Below, one piece after another: positions 1 to 6,816 of a stretch of DNA of 43,176 bases. The stretch's first letter is position 1, and each line of letters begins with the position of its first letter. The position numbers and the translations under genes are program-made. Under the pieces are notes generated by a model. It was not told the DNA's origin. It did not search any database and worked only from the letters and a program-made list of their open reading frames with translations. The DNA is taken from IMG/VR virus record IMGVR_UViG_3300023301_000025, positions 1 through 43,176 of that record. One strand, given 5' to 3'. The stretch is from a virus.

Positions 1-1
1 C

Positions 2-100
2 GAAGACAAGGAGCGTTTAGTATTAATTGCAGAGGAGAATAAAAGATATAAGCAAGCATTCCTGAGAGAGGAAAGTAAAAAATCTAAAGTGGGAAAATGA
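2..100 (+). CDS. 3' end of a truncated gene, unknown product
   Basis: An open frame runs from the window edge to a TGA at 98-100 and gives 32 residues rich in Lys and Glu, ending in KKSKVGK. The 5' part lies outside the window. A 15-codon frame starting with the ATG at 97 overlaps this stop but is too short to call as a gene. No function can be assigned. Confidence 0.45.
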   Translation, partial: EDKERLVLIAEENKRYKQAFLREESKKSKVGK

Positions 101-162
101 CAGAGGTAGAGTTTGATAAATTCACATGGGATTGGATTAAATAAGGAAGATAGAGGAAAGGG

Positions 163-378
163 ATGCAAGTAGATAAAATATTGAATAATTGTTCGAATTG
201 TGGGGGTGAAGCGGAGATGATAATGCACCATGTTAAAGGAACAGTGAACAGACTGAGTTATTTTGTGAGGTGTGTTGAATGTGGAAAAAGACAAGTAAAT
301 AGTTATAAAAGAGATTCTATGGCAATTGAATCATGGAACACATATAACAAAGGAGTGGATGATGATAGTAAGGTTTAA
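163..378 (+). CDS. Lar-like zinc-ribbon protein (restriction alleviation family)
   Basis: A 71-aa protein with two cysteine pairs, C10/C13 (CSNCGGEAE) and C37/C40 (RCVECGK), and a C-terminal AIESWN. This is the CPxCGGEAE...CxxCG...AIEAWN layout of the Lar restriction-alleviation-like family, common in phage and prophage. Lar of Rac prophage modulates type I restriction; whether this relative does so is unknown. The start has an AGGAAAGG ribosome site. It overlaps the next gene by 20 bp. Confidence 0.7.
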   Translation: MQVDKILNNCSNCGGEAEMIMHHVKGTVNRLSYFVRCVECGKRQVNSYKRDSMAIESWNTYNKGVDDDSKV

Positions 379-547
379 TGAAAAAGACACAATCATTTCA
401 TGTGGTAAACATTGGTTCAAAAGTGGTACGGGAACAAGCACTGAGTCAAATGGTTGCTGGAATTGTTATAACAAAGGAAATTGTGAGTACGAAGGTGGAC
501 ATATAAAAGGCATAGCAAGGGGAGGAGAGTTGAAAAATGGAAGATAA
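359..547 (+). CDS. small cysteine-containing protein, unknown
   Basis: I take the ATG at 359 (or 362), 5-8 nt after AAAGGAG at 349-354, rather than the longer in-frame ATG at 326, which lies inside the preceding gene without a ribosome site. The product is about 62 aa, with C26 and a CWNCYNKGNC cluster that could bind metal. It overlaps genes on both sides, so it is probably translationally coupled. No family recognised. Confidence 0.5.
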   Translation: MMIVRFNEKDTIISCGKHWFKSGTGTSTESNGCWNCYNKGNCEYEGGHIKGIARGGELKNGR

Positions 548-698
548 AACACTAAACCTATGTGAAACATGTGAAAAATGTTTTGCAGATTGTGATTCTG
601 AAAAAGAAGGAGAGGATTTTTCCTTTGGAACAGGTGTGGGATTCGATAACATATACAAATGTAATTCGTATAAGGAGGAAACAGGGAATGGAAGATAA
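537..698 (+). CDS. small cysteine-rich protein
   Basis: A 53-aa frame preceded by GGGGAGGAGAG. It starts MEDKTLNLCETCEKC and has CxxCxxC...C spacing (C9, C12, C15, C19) suggesting one metal site. It overlaps neighbours by 11 bp on each side, the packing seen throughout this cluster. No function assigned. Confidence 0.55.
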   Translation: MEDKTLNLCETCEKCFADCDSEKEGEDFSFGTGVGFDNIYKCNSYKEETGNGR

Positions 699-897
699 AA
701 TTAAGGATATCAAAGAAACGGTAGCATTTTTCAAAGGAATGTGTGTGGATATGGCGTTATACGGGAGTCGTGCAGAAAAGGGTTCTGAAACGTATGATAG
801 TGCAATGGAAAATATTGAGCACTTGACAATTGGTGTTGAAGCACTTGAATTACAGCTCAAGAGTTTGCAAAAAGTAGAACAGAAGCATGGGTTTTAA
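688..897 (+). CDS. small helical protein, unknown
   Basis: The ATG at 688 follows a strong TAAGGAGG at 671-678, so I reject the upstream in-frame start at 562. The 69-aa product is charged and predicted helical, with a Leu/Glu-rich C-terminal half (EALELQLKSLQKVEQK) that could form a coiled coil. No family recognised. Confidence 0.6.
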   Translation: MEDKIKDIKETVAFFKGMCVDMALYGSRAEKGSETYDSAMENIEHLTIGVEALELQLKSLQKVEQKHGF

Positions 898-905
898 GGA
901 GAATA

Positions 906-1082
906 ATGATGAAATACTACGCATCGAAGAGGTATAAAGTCGTTTGCAAAAAGGGTTGTTATCATGTTAAAAATATAAAACCAGAGAACATTGTTGAATA
1001 CATAACACTAGAAGAGGCAATTGACGATGGGTGTAGACCTTGTAAGCATTGTCTGAGAGAGAGGGAAAAGGAAATATGTTAA
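906..1082 (+). CDS. Ada-type zinc-binding domain protein
   Basis: Product about 58 aa from tandem ATG codons (906/909) after AAGGAG. The pattern KGCYHVKNIKPENIVEY...EEAIDDGCRPCKHC matches the stand-alone metal-binding domain related to the N-terminus of Ada (CxxxxxIKPEN...F.S.EEA...GYRPCxxC). In Ada this domain binds zinc and accepts methyl groups from phosphotriesters. Small stand-alone versions are usually unstudied, so DNA binding is possible but unproven. Confidence 0.6.
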   Translation: MMKYYASKRYKVVCKKGCYHVKNIKPENIVEYITLEEAIDDGCRPCKHCLREREKEIC

Positions 1083-1441
1083 TAGACGCTATCAAATACA
1101 TAGAAGAGAGAAATAGACTAACAGAAAACTGTGGCGTGAGATGTGATAACTGTAGACTTTACAATAAAAAAAATTTTGAAAAAGGAGAAATTTACTGTTT
1201 TAAAGATAAGACAATTTCTATTAACATAGTTGAACAGTGGTCAAAGGACTGTCCTGCTGAGACGGTGTTAAGTGAGCTTACAAAGAGATATCCGAATCAC
1301 GAAGTAAATGTCGATACTTTAATACCAACTATTTGTCCATCTGTGTTAAATAAAGACTACACAGACAAATGTAAAGGCAATAGAGGTCGAGAATATCTGT
1401 CTTGTAAAGAATGTTGGAATCAGCCGGTGATTAAGGAGTGA
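1076..1441 (+). CDS. cysteine-rich protein, unknown
   Basis: I choose the ATG at 1076, after GGGAAAAGG, over an upstream TTG. The 121-aa product has a central CGVRCDNC and a C-terminal CKGNRG...LSCKECW, giving two likely metal-binding clusters. It overlaps the previous gene by 7 bp. No known family recognised. Confidence 0.6.
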   Translation: MLIDAIKYIEERNRLTENCGVRCDNCRLYNKKNFEKGEIYCFKDKTISINIVEQWSKDCPAETVLSELTKRYPNHEVNVDTLIPTICPSVLNKDYTDKCKGNRGREYLSCKECWNQPVIKE

Positions 1442-1443
1442 GA

Positions 1444-1653
1444 ATGAAAATAAATAATATACTGCTGCGATTCCTATTGTATTATTTAATATTAATTGGA
1501 ATATGTGTAGTTTGGTTGGCAATTGATATTGGGGAATTTGGAATTGCACAGCCAAGTAGGGCAGACACAGTTGTTACTTTTATACTTTCTCTCTACATAT
1601 ATAGAGACACAATCCGTTTTGTAGATAGGAATAAGACAGAGAGGGCAAATTAA
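1444..1653 (+). CDS. small membrane protein
   Basis: The ATG at 1444 follows AAGGAG at 1434-1439; a GTG at 1438 is in frame but too close to the ribosome site. The 69-aa protein has a hydrophobic helix at about residues 7-28 and a second at about 41-56, with a basic C-terminus. This suggests a two-pass inner-membrane peptide of unknown role. Confidence 0.55.
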   Translation: MKINNILLRFLLYYLILIGICVVWLAIDIGEFGIAQPSRADTVVTFILSLYIYRDTIRFVDRNKTERAN

Positions 1654-1654
1654 A

Positions 1655-1867
1655 ATGAGAGATACTAACCGCATAAAATCATTTCTTAAATCTTTTGAAA
1701 GCTTGTGGAACGAATATCCAGATTTAAGATTTGGACAATTAATTCATATTTTAAAGGTAAATGGAAACCTTAATAGAGACACTTTTTATGTTGAGGATGA
1801 AGATTTTTTAGAAGCTATAGAAAAATATTTAAGAAACAAAGGAGAGGATAACTATGGGAATGTATAA
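1655..1867 (+). CDS. conserved small phage protein, unknown
   Basis: A 70-aa protein whose core, NEYPDLRFGQLIHIL followed by FYVEDEDFLEAI, resembles a widespread small phage/prophage family with a PDLRxGQLI...FYxEDxEL pattern and no known function. It overlaps the start of the next (broken) reading frame by 14 bp. Confidence 0.6.
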   Translation: MRDTNRIKSFLKSFESLWNEYPDLRFGQLIHILKVNGNLNRDTFYVEDEDFLEAIEKYLRNKGEDNYGNV

Positions 1868-2357
1868 CACTATATGAGGTCATGCTAGATGCCCATATTG
1901 CAACAAAGTAAATGAGGTTGACCAACAAATTAAATGGACAAATGATTGCAATTTAGATGTATTCATAGTAGGCGATAGGATAAATGCAGAAGATGGTGTT
2001 TATTCATGCTCTTTTCACGATGGTGGCTTTAATATATATTGCGAACATTGTGGCAATGGTTTTTATTATGAAATGACGGTTAAAGACGGTGTTCTTACGG
2101 AAATCAAGTCTATGGATAAGGTTACGGAAGAGGGTATGGCTAAAACGAGATATGTATTTAAAAAACGCAATGAGGAACAGATGGAATGGATAAGAGAAAT
2201 GACTAATAGGATTAAAGGAGAAAAAACAGAATTTAAATGCCCAGTGGGTTGTATGTTGGATAATTGTTCTTCTAAAGGATATGGATTAACTTGTCGAACT
2301 TGCATACATAGGCAAGAAATAGAAAAAGCCGTACCAGAAGGAGGGGGGAAATTATGA
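1854..2357 (+). pseudogene. zinc-ribbon protein gene interrupted by an early in-frame TGA
   Basis: A frame starting at ATG 1854, after GGAGAGG, is open to 2357 except for one TGA at 1875-1877, the 8th codon. The flanking peptide reads MGMYNTI-stop-GHARCPYCNKVN, then CEHCGNGF, then a basic linker, then a C-terminal cluster CPVGCMLDNC...CRTCIH. The zinc-binding N-terminus lies downstream of the stop, so the frame was evidently coding. TGG (Trp) to TGA is a one-base change. Either the gene is dead, or only a shorter protein from ATG 2073 is made, or the base is a sequencing error or strain variant. Confidence 0.6.
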
Positions 2358-2599
2358 ATAAGAAAGAATTAATTAAAATTTTAGAGCAGGTAGATGACGA
2401 TACCGATATTATTACTGTGTCATCAGATTGTGAATTAAAAGGTTCACTTGTAAAGGCTTATGTATCAATTGGAAATTATGAAGAAAAAATAAATAATTTT
2501 AAGGATGATTTTGATGAGACATTTTATTCACAAGTTGTTTATAATTATGTAGACATAGCAAATCAAAATAGTAAAAAAGTACTAATTATTCGTGGATAA
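2354..2599 (+). CDS. small acidic protein, unknown
   Basis: An 81-aa protein starting at an ATGA overlap with the preceding frame, after GGAGGGGGG. The N-terminus (MNKKELIKILEQVDDDTDI) resembles small phage proteins that open with a KELxxxLxxxxDD helix. The rest is a mixed beta pattern. Function unknown. Confidence 0.6.
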   Translation: MNKKELIKILEQVDDDTDIITVSSDCELKGSLVKAYVSIGNYEEKINNFKDDFDETFYSQVVYNYVDIANQNSKKVLIIRG

Positions 2600-2602
2600 A
2601 TG

Positions 2603-2626
2603 AATAATTTTAAAGGAGATTTAAAA
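2603..2626 (+). repeat. duplicated leader sequence, copy 1
   Basis: A 24-bp stretch starting AATAATTTTAAAGG is identical to 3717-3740. Copy 2 holds the working ribosome site (AAAGGAG) of the gene at 3740. Copy 1 has the same ribosome site but no usable gene directly behind it; a second AAAGGAGG follows at 2639-2646. Confidence 0.7.
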
Positions 2627-2653
2627 AGCTTAAATTATTAAAGGAGGTATAAA

Positions 2654-2804
2654 ATGCAAGACAAGCTAGAGGAACTAAGGTATCTGGTTTGGAGCCTAGA
2701 TAGACCGAATCCCACCATTCCAAGGGTACGATGAGCTACACAGGAGGATGCGAATTATTATAGCGAGAATCGACGACATGTTGTTGGAGATAGAGGAGGA
2801 ATAA
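2654..2804 (+). pseudogene. small gene with probable frameshift
   Basis: An ATG at 2654 behind a strong AAAGGAGG opens a frame (MQDKLEELRYLVWSLDR...) that stops after 26 codons. Another frame carries a convincing continuation, PPFQGYDELHRRM...LLEIEEE, ending at 2804 just before the next gene. Joining them across a shift near 2700-2715 would give a helical protein of about 50 aa. I read it as a frameshifted small gene; programmed shifting is possible, but I see no slippery heptamer. Confidence 0.4.
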
Positions 2805-2805
2805 A

Positions 2806-3408
2806 ATGAAATTTGATTTTAACAAATACATAGGTAAATATGCAATGCACTGCAAGACAGAAAAAGAAGCAGTGGAATTTTGCAAGGTTATGGATAAAAA
2901 TGGTAGAGTATGGGATGATGGCGATTGTTACACAAATGAAATTAATTATCAGAGGTATAAAACAAGGACTTGTTATTCACTAAATATTGGAACTTTCGCT
3001 GATTTAGAGTATTTTAAAATGAAAGACTACACGATTTTAGAGTGGGAGGATTTTATGGGATTTACAAAGGATAGTTTGAAAATTGGTTATGTTGTTCAGT
3101 TTGAAAATGGCGTTTATGCAATGTTTGTGAACACATTAATAGGTTTGGTTTTCATAACACAAGATGGGGAGTTTGTAAAATTAACCGACTATAAGGGCAG
3201 CTTGGCAACTTTTTCTAATACCGACATTGGGGCGAGTTATAGTATCGTAAAAGTATTTGGATTTAGTAGACTCACAATGGCTATTTTAAATATAACCCCT
3301 TATGACAGGGAACTACTATGGGAACGTAAAGAATCAGAGAAACTAACAAATCAAAGGATTGTGGATAAATTCATTATTGATATCGAGGATTTGAAAACCA
3401 AGAAATAA
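2806..3408 (+). CDS. phage protein of unknown function, two-domain
   Basis: A 200-aa protein behind GAGGAGG. The N-terminal 85 residues (YAMHCKTEKEAVEFCKVM ... CYSLNIG ... YTILEWEDFM) match a domain seen in many Firmicutes phage proteins, where a query/cofactor-like fold ends in an ILEWEDFM-type motif. Residues 90-170 (KIGYVVQFENGVYAMFVN...) look like a second, beta-rich domain found beside it in similar proteins. No catalytic residues are evident and the role is unknown. Confidence 0.65.
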   Translation: MKFDFNKYIGKYAMHCKTEKEAVEFCKVMDKNGRVWDDGDCYTNEINYQRYKTRTCYSLNIGTFADLEYFKMKDYTILEWEDFMGFTKDSLKIGYVVQFENGVYAMFVNTLIGLVFITQDGEFVKLTDYKGSLATFSNTDIGASYSIVKVFGFSRLTMAILNITPYDRELLWERKESEKLTNQRIVDKFIIDIEDLKTKK

Positions 3409-3419
3409 GGAGGAATAAA

Positions 3420-3713
3420 ATGCAAGCGCATAAAAAAACGTTAATGGCAGTAAAAGAATTTTTAGAATCACAGGAGGGTTGGGATTTAAGTGAATTGAAA
3501 GAACAGTTGATAGAGGACACAAATTTATTAAGGCACGAAGCGGCAGAACCTTTCGCTTTATCAGTTGATGAGTGCGGAATTGAATGGAGCGGAGAAGATA
3601 TTTGTATACTATCTGATTTTTTAGATGTTTACACTGATAAATTTATTGAGAGAATGTGTAATATATTGGATTCATTTGTAGGTGAAGAGTTATTTTTATC
3701 TGATGAACAATAA
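3420..3713 (+). CDS. acidic protein, unknown
   Basis: A 97-aa protein after AAGGAGG, strongly acidic and predicted helical (LKEQLIEDTNLLRHEAAEPF; a C-terminal helix ending FVGEELFLSDEQ). No family recognised. The high negative charge would be compatible with a DNA-mimic or adaptor role, but nothing specific supports that. Confidence 0.6.
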   Translation: MQAHKKTLMAVKEFLESQEGWDLSELKEQLIEDTNLLRHEAAEPFALSVDECGIEWSGEDICILSDFLDVYTDKFIERMCNILDSFVGEELFLSDEQ

Positions 3714-3716
3714 AAC

Positions 3717-3740
3717 AATAATTTTAAAGGAGATTTAAAA
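3717..3740 (+). repeat. duplicated leader sequence, copy 2
   Basis: Identical to 2603-2626. The AAAGGAG within it is the ribosome-binding site of the gene whose ATG begins at 3740. It marks a local duplication of an intergenic leader within the small-gene cluster. Confidence 0.7.
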
Positions 3741-4015
3741 TGAGTGAAAAATATGTAGAATTATACCCAGAGTCTAAAAAAATGCAAGATGTTTCTCAAG
3801 ACTCTCAGAAACTAGGTAAATTTTTAGAATATATTATGGATAGATATAGTTTAGTAGATATAAACGATTTTAGGAGTAACAATAGCGTTCCTATTGGATA
3901 TTCTTCAAATATTGATATTGAACACGTTTTAGCAGATTATTTTGATATTGATTTAAACCTAGTCGAAGAGGAAAGACGGAAGGCTATAGACTATCTGAGA
4001 AATTCAAGCAAATAG
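3740..4015 (+). CDS. small protein, unknown
   Basis: A 91-aa acidic protein from the ATG directly after the duplicated leader. The middle (LGKFLEYIMDRYSLVDINDF...HVLADYFDIDLNLVEEERR) is predicted helical; it recalls short proteins with a winged or four-helix layout, but no family match can be claimed. Between its stop and the next gene, a 22-residue frame (TTG 4034 to TAA 4102) reads like coding remnant but lacks a ribosome site. Confidence 0.55.
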   Translation: MSEKYVELYPESKKMQDVSQDSQKLGKFLEYIMDRYSLVDINDFRSNNSVPIGYSSNIDIEHVLADYFDIDLNLVEEERRKAIDYLRNSSK

Positions 4016-4121
4016 GAGAACGATATTGAGAGATTGATATTTACTGTTGGTAGCGTTAAATATGACTTAAATAAAATTCTTGAAAAAAATGAAGATATTT
4101 AAAAGGAAAGGAACGGATAAA

Positions 4122-4397
4122 ATGAATAAAGAATCAATGCTGATAATGTTGCAAGATGGGAAAACGATAATAAGCTTAGATAGTGTAACTGAGTTTAGAA
4201 CCAGTAATAAAGATATTTATGCTTATAAAAATCTTTCTGGTAATAACGTAAGGTTAGGAACTTATGATAATGACAAAGATATAGAAGAGGTAATGTCTCA
4301 ATTATTATATATAACTAAGGTGTGTGGAGTTTATACTCTGCCAAAAATCAATGAAATAGTAAGAAGTGAAATTAAAATAGATAAAACCAAGGGCTAA
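4122..4397 (+). CDS. small protein, unknown
   Basis: I start at ATG 4122, preceded by AAAGGAA, rather than an upstream TTG at 4080. The 91-aa product begins MNKESMLIMLQDGKTIISLDSV and looks like a small beta-rich protein. The LQDGKTI...VTEFR pattern is reminiscent of short phage proteins built on one antiparallel sheet. No function assigned. Confidence 0.55.
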   Translation: MNKESMLIMLQDGKTIISLDSVTEFRTSNKDIYAYKNLSGNNVRLGTYDNDKDIEEVMSQLLYITKVCGVYTLPKINEIVRSEIKIDKTKG

Positions 4398-4455
4398 AAA
4401 GAAATACAAAGTAGAAGGTGTGGATTCGATACGCATAGGATTGAAGGAGAAAAAA

Positions 4456-4911
4456 ATGAACGGATTGTATAAAGTAAAATTCATACAAAATATTATATTA
4501 GAAAGCGGGAAATGTATAAGATATATAGGTAATTTCAATAATTTAATGTATGGGGAAGCCGGTAACAACACCAAGACTATAGGTAATTGGAAGAATTTAA
4601 TAGAATATCTAAGTTTAGACATTCAACTTTTTGAAAAAAAGACGCTCTTTAATCGCATTTACTGTATGATTAATTACACAAATGAAAGTGGAGTTACTAA
4701 TAAGGTTAGATTATATAAGGATGAATTTAAAACGGCTTATTTTAGAGCGGAGTTTAGATATGTTGGTTATGATGATGTAAAGATGAGTAGATTAATTGAA
4801 GAATTATCTGTGGAAGAGTTTATGTTACTCACAAAAGAAAATTTAACTGAATCTTATAAAGAAAATTTTGTTTGCGATGAAAGGAGTGGGATGGAAGGGT
4901 TTAAAATATGA
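4456..4911 (+). CDS. hypothetical protein
   Basis: ATG 4456 sits 8 nt after AAGGAG; the upstream in-frame ATG at 4420 has no ribosome site. The 151-aa product alternates aromatic and basic residues (IYCMINYTNESGVTNKVRLYK) and ends in an acidic helix (LIEELSVEEFMLLTKENL). No known domain recognised. Confidence 0.55.
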   Translation: MNGLYKVKFIQNIILESGKCIRYIGNFNNLMYGEAGNNTKTIGNWKNLIEYLSLDIQLFEKKTLFNRIYCMINYTNESGVTNKVRLYKDEFKTAYFRAEFRYVGYDDVKMSRLIEELSVEEFMLLTKENLTESYKENFVCDERSGMEGFKI

Positions 4912-4993
4912 AGATTAAATAAGGAAGGGAAGAAAGTTTTTATAAAATGCGCTAGATGGATTAGCGTTGTTTAAGGGGAAAGTGGTGTAAATA

Positions 4994-5146
4994 GTGAAGA
5001 AAATAAGTTTGGAATTATCAAATAATGAATACCGTGCATTTAAAATAATAATAGATAATGGGTATTCTGTTTGTCAAAGTGATTGCGTTTATAATGAATG
5101 CACTTTTACTATTGCGAGGCAATCATTGGAAAATATGTTTAAATAG
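4994..5146 (+). CDS. small protein with GTG start, unknown
   Basis: A 50-aa frame from GTG 4994 after AAGGGGAAAG (spacing long). It reads KKISLELSNNEYRAFKIIIDNGYSVCQSDCVYNEC..., with four cysteines in the C-terminal half. It ends about 50 bp before the promoter of the next unit. Short and with an imperfect ribosome site, so moderate confidence only. Confidence 0.4.
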   Translation: MKKISLELSNNEYRAFKIIIDNGYSVCQSDCVYNECTFTIARQSLENMFK

Positions 5147-5195
5147 GTAATTAGGAGCAAGAAAAAATAAAAATTAGTAATTAAAATATAATATA

Positions 5196-5224
5196 TTGAC
5201 AATAGCATAAAGACAATGTACAAT
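5196..5224 (+). promoter_or_regulatory. sigmaA-type promoter upstream of the ATAG repeat
   Basis: TTGACA at 5196-5201, 17-bp spacer, TACAAT at 5219-5224. A diverged copy of the recurring AT-rich motif (ATTAAAATATAATATA, 5180-5195) directly abuts the -35. The predicted start, about 5231, falls inside the ATAG microsatellite. Confidence 0.75.
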
Positions 5225-5228
5225 GATT

Positions 5229-5305
<77 letters not shown>

Positions 5306-5317
5306 AGGGAGGATGTT

Positions 5318-5515
5318 ATGGATATAATAGATGGAATGCAAATTAAAGGATACAAGGACAGATTCAAGGTGATTGAGCTATCTGAGGATGAGAAAAGTAT
5401 AAGGATTAGCTTTAACGGTCAGATGCCAAGAGACTATGCGCTGCTGTATGATAGTAAAGATAGTCCTTACTTTCTATATAAGGAGTCTGAGAAGGTAATT
5501 ATTAAGCATTGTTAA
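5318..5515 (+). CDS. small protein behind the microsatellite, unknown
   Basis: A 65-aa protein with a good GGGAGG site. Sequence MDIIDGMQIKGYKDRFKVIELSEDEKSIRISF... suggests a small beta barrel. It is the only gene of the transcript starting at about 5231 before the intergenic region at 5516-5708. No family recognised; it opens the control region of the element. Confidence 0.6.
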   Translation: MDIIDGMQIKGYKDRFKVIELSEDEKSIRISFNGQMPRDYALLYDSKDSPYFLYKESEKVIIKHC

Positions 5516-5600
5516 TCAATTAAAAAATAAAACATTTGACTGTAGTAGAACTATATGATAGTCTTGTGAAGTTACGTTAAAAGTTTCACCCCTGTGGACT

Positions 5601-5648
5601 AAGAGCAGATTAAACATACCTGTTCTTTTACCACTCTAAGAGTTTAAT
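5601..5648 (+). other. possible RNA pseudoknot in a 190-nt intergenic region
   Basis: AAGAGCAG (5601-5608) can pair with CTGTTCTT (5620-5627), one G-U pair. The loop contains ATTAAAC (5609-5615), exactly complementary to GTTTAAT (5642-5648). Together these would form an H-type pseudoknot in the leader of the gene at 5709. A weak -35 (TTGACT, 5536-5541) lies upstream. No known riboswitch class is recognised. Confidence 0.4.
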
Positions 5649-5708
5649 ATCGCTTTGTCTTGAAAAGTGTAAATAAGTGAAAATGAATCATAAAAATAAG
5701 GAGTCAAA

Positions 5709-5942
5709 ATGGAAAGTGGCAACAACAGAATCCAGAAGCTAGTGATGGGACTGAAATCAGAGGGTATCGTGTCTACCCATCATAATTACAACACTAGAGA
5801 TTTACATACTTTAAACGCATTAATTGAGAATGAACAGGATTGGAAAGAATATGTTGCAGTGTGGAAAGGCAATGAACGTAAGTATCACTTATCCTACATA
5901 TTGTTACTATTTAAGAGAGATAAGGAAAGAGAGCGAGCTTAA
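5709..5942 (+). CDS. small protein, unknown
   Basis: A 77-aa protein behind AAGGAG. It starts MESGNNRIQKLVMGLKSEGI and ends in a basic tail (LLFKRDKERERA). It sits just upstream of the MazF-fold gene but has its own leader, and a separate promoter lies between them. It does not look like a MazE antitoxin: I see no AbrB-type swapped-hairpin pattern. Confidence 0.55.
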   Translation: MESGNNRIQKLVMGLKSEGIVSTHHNYNTRDLHTLNALIENEQDWKEYVAVWKGNERKYHLSYILLLFKRDKERERA

Positions 5943-5965
5943 ACGATGAATTTTAAGCTCTTAAA

Positions 5966-5981
5966 GATAAAATATAATATA
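5966..5981 (+). repeat. recurring AT-rich motif, one mismatch
   Basis: GATAAAATATAATATA, 24 bp after the stop of the 77-aa gene and starting 29 nt before the -35 of the MazF-like gene's promoter. Confidence 0.75.
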
Positions 5982-5994
5982 TTTAAAATAATGC

Positions 5995-6023
5995 TTGACA
6001 ACGTATTCATTATAGTTTATAGT
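5995..6023 (+). promoter_or_regulatory. promoter of the MazF-like gene
   Basis: TTGACA at 5995-6000, 17-bp spacer, TATAGT at 6018-6023. The predicted start is near 6030, giving a leader of about 40 nt before the ATG at 6069. Confidence 0.75.
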
Positions 6024-6068
6024 CATTATTATAAGAAGATATAAATATTGAAAAGGAGAGTGTTATCA

Positions 6069-6662
6069 ATGGATAGAGAGAAGACTACTGATTTGAAGTC
6101 AGTAAGTGTTAAAAGAGGATGTATATACTTATGTGATTTGGGCATCGTGGAAGATTCTGAGCAAGGCGGTATAAGACCTGTATTAGTAATTAAAAACCAA
6201 AAAGGCTGCGATTGCGGAACTGTAGTTACTATTGTTCCAATCACAAGCCGAATTAACAAAGGATACTCTCTTCCTACACATGTATCTGTGGGAGAAGAAT
6301 CGGGATTGATTGTTGATAGCGAACTTATGATAGAACAAATAAAAATTATTTCAAAAAGAAAATTGTTATTCAATGGTAAACTAAGACCTGTTGGTGAAGT
6401 GAGTGACGAAATTATTAAAATGGTACAAAGTTCCATACTAAAAGACTTAGGGTTTGTGAATCTGTATTTTAGTGAGGTAGAAGCTTTTAGATTACTTGAC
6501 GCTTTCACTGAGATACGTAGAATCCCTAATCTAGTACTGGCTAAACGTCTCATCCTAAATGAGTTTAAGGATTATTGCGGACTGTATAACAAGGACTACA
6601 ATGCGATTTACAGAATGTACACAGAATCACAAATTAAGCGAGCAAATGCAAAGATTGCTTAA
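6069..6662 (+). CDS. MazF/PemK-fold endoribonuclease-like protein with C-terminal extension
   Basis: A 197-aa protein from ATG 6069, 11 nt after AAGGAG. Residues 14-115 follow B. subtilis MazF almost motif by motif: VKRGCIYLCDL, SEQGGIRPVLVIKNQ, TIVPITSRI, LPTHV, VDSELMIEQIKIISKRKL. The usual catalytic Arg (R36 in GGIRP) and Thr (T59 in PITS) are present, so RNA cleavage is possible. Typical MazF proteins are 110-120 aa; about 80 extra residues follow (DAFTEIRRIPNLVLAKRL...). No antitoxin gene is recognisable next to it. It is transcribed alone, between the small control-region genes and the YopQ/MrpR-like operon, so a regulatory role or a non-classical toxin is possible. Confidence 0.85.
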   Translation: MDREKTTDLKSVSVKRGCIYLCDLGIVEDSEQGGIRPVLVIKNQKGCDCGTVVTIVPITSRINKGYSLPTHVSVGEESGLIVDSELMIEQIKIISKRKLLFNGKLRPVGEVSDEIIKMVQSSILKDLGFVNLYFSEVEAFRLLDAFTEIRRIPNLVLAKRLILNEFKDYCGLYNKDYNAIYRMYTESQIKRANAKIA

Positions 6663-6704
6663 ACTTTAACACTTTACAATTGTAATATAATATAAATTAA
6701 GTGG

Positions 6705-6733
6705 TTGACATTTAAGGGGATAAAATATATAAT
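6705..6733 (+). promoter_or_regulatory. near-consensus promoter of the YopQ/MrpR-like operon
   Basis: TTGACA at 6705-6710, 17-bp spacer, TATAAT at 6728-6733: the best sigmaA match in the window. A motif copy with one mismatch (GATAAAATATATAATA, 6719-6734) overlaps the -10, and a diverged copy lies upstream near 6680-6694. A protein binding the motif here would directly block RNA polymerase. Confidence 0.85.
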
Positions 6734-6816
6734 AATTTAATAAGGTTGAAAACAAAAAATTCTGTCAATTGGAAATTAATTTTAACCTTTTTTGTATTAG
6801 AAGGGGGATGGTAAAA

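Noticed and set aside
1875-1877. Genome-wide UGA-as-tryptophan code
   Set aside because: Only one internal TGA was seen, many genes end in TGA, and conserved Trp positions use TGG.
5526-5564. Promoter TTGACT with TATGAT in the 5516-5708 gap
   Set aside because: The spacer to TATGAT is 12 bp and no better -10 is at 16-18 bp; kept only as a weak -35 remark.
6029-6553. 174-codon minus-strand frame opposite the MazF-like gene
   Set aside because: Shadow of a gene with conserved MazF motifs; no start signal.
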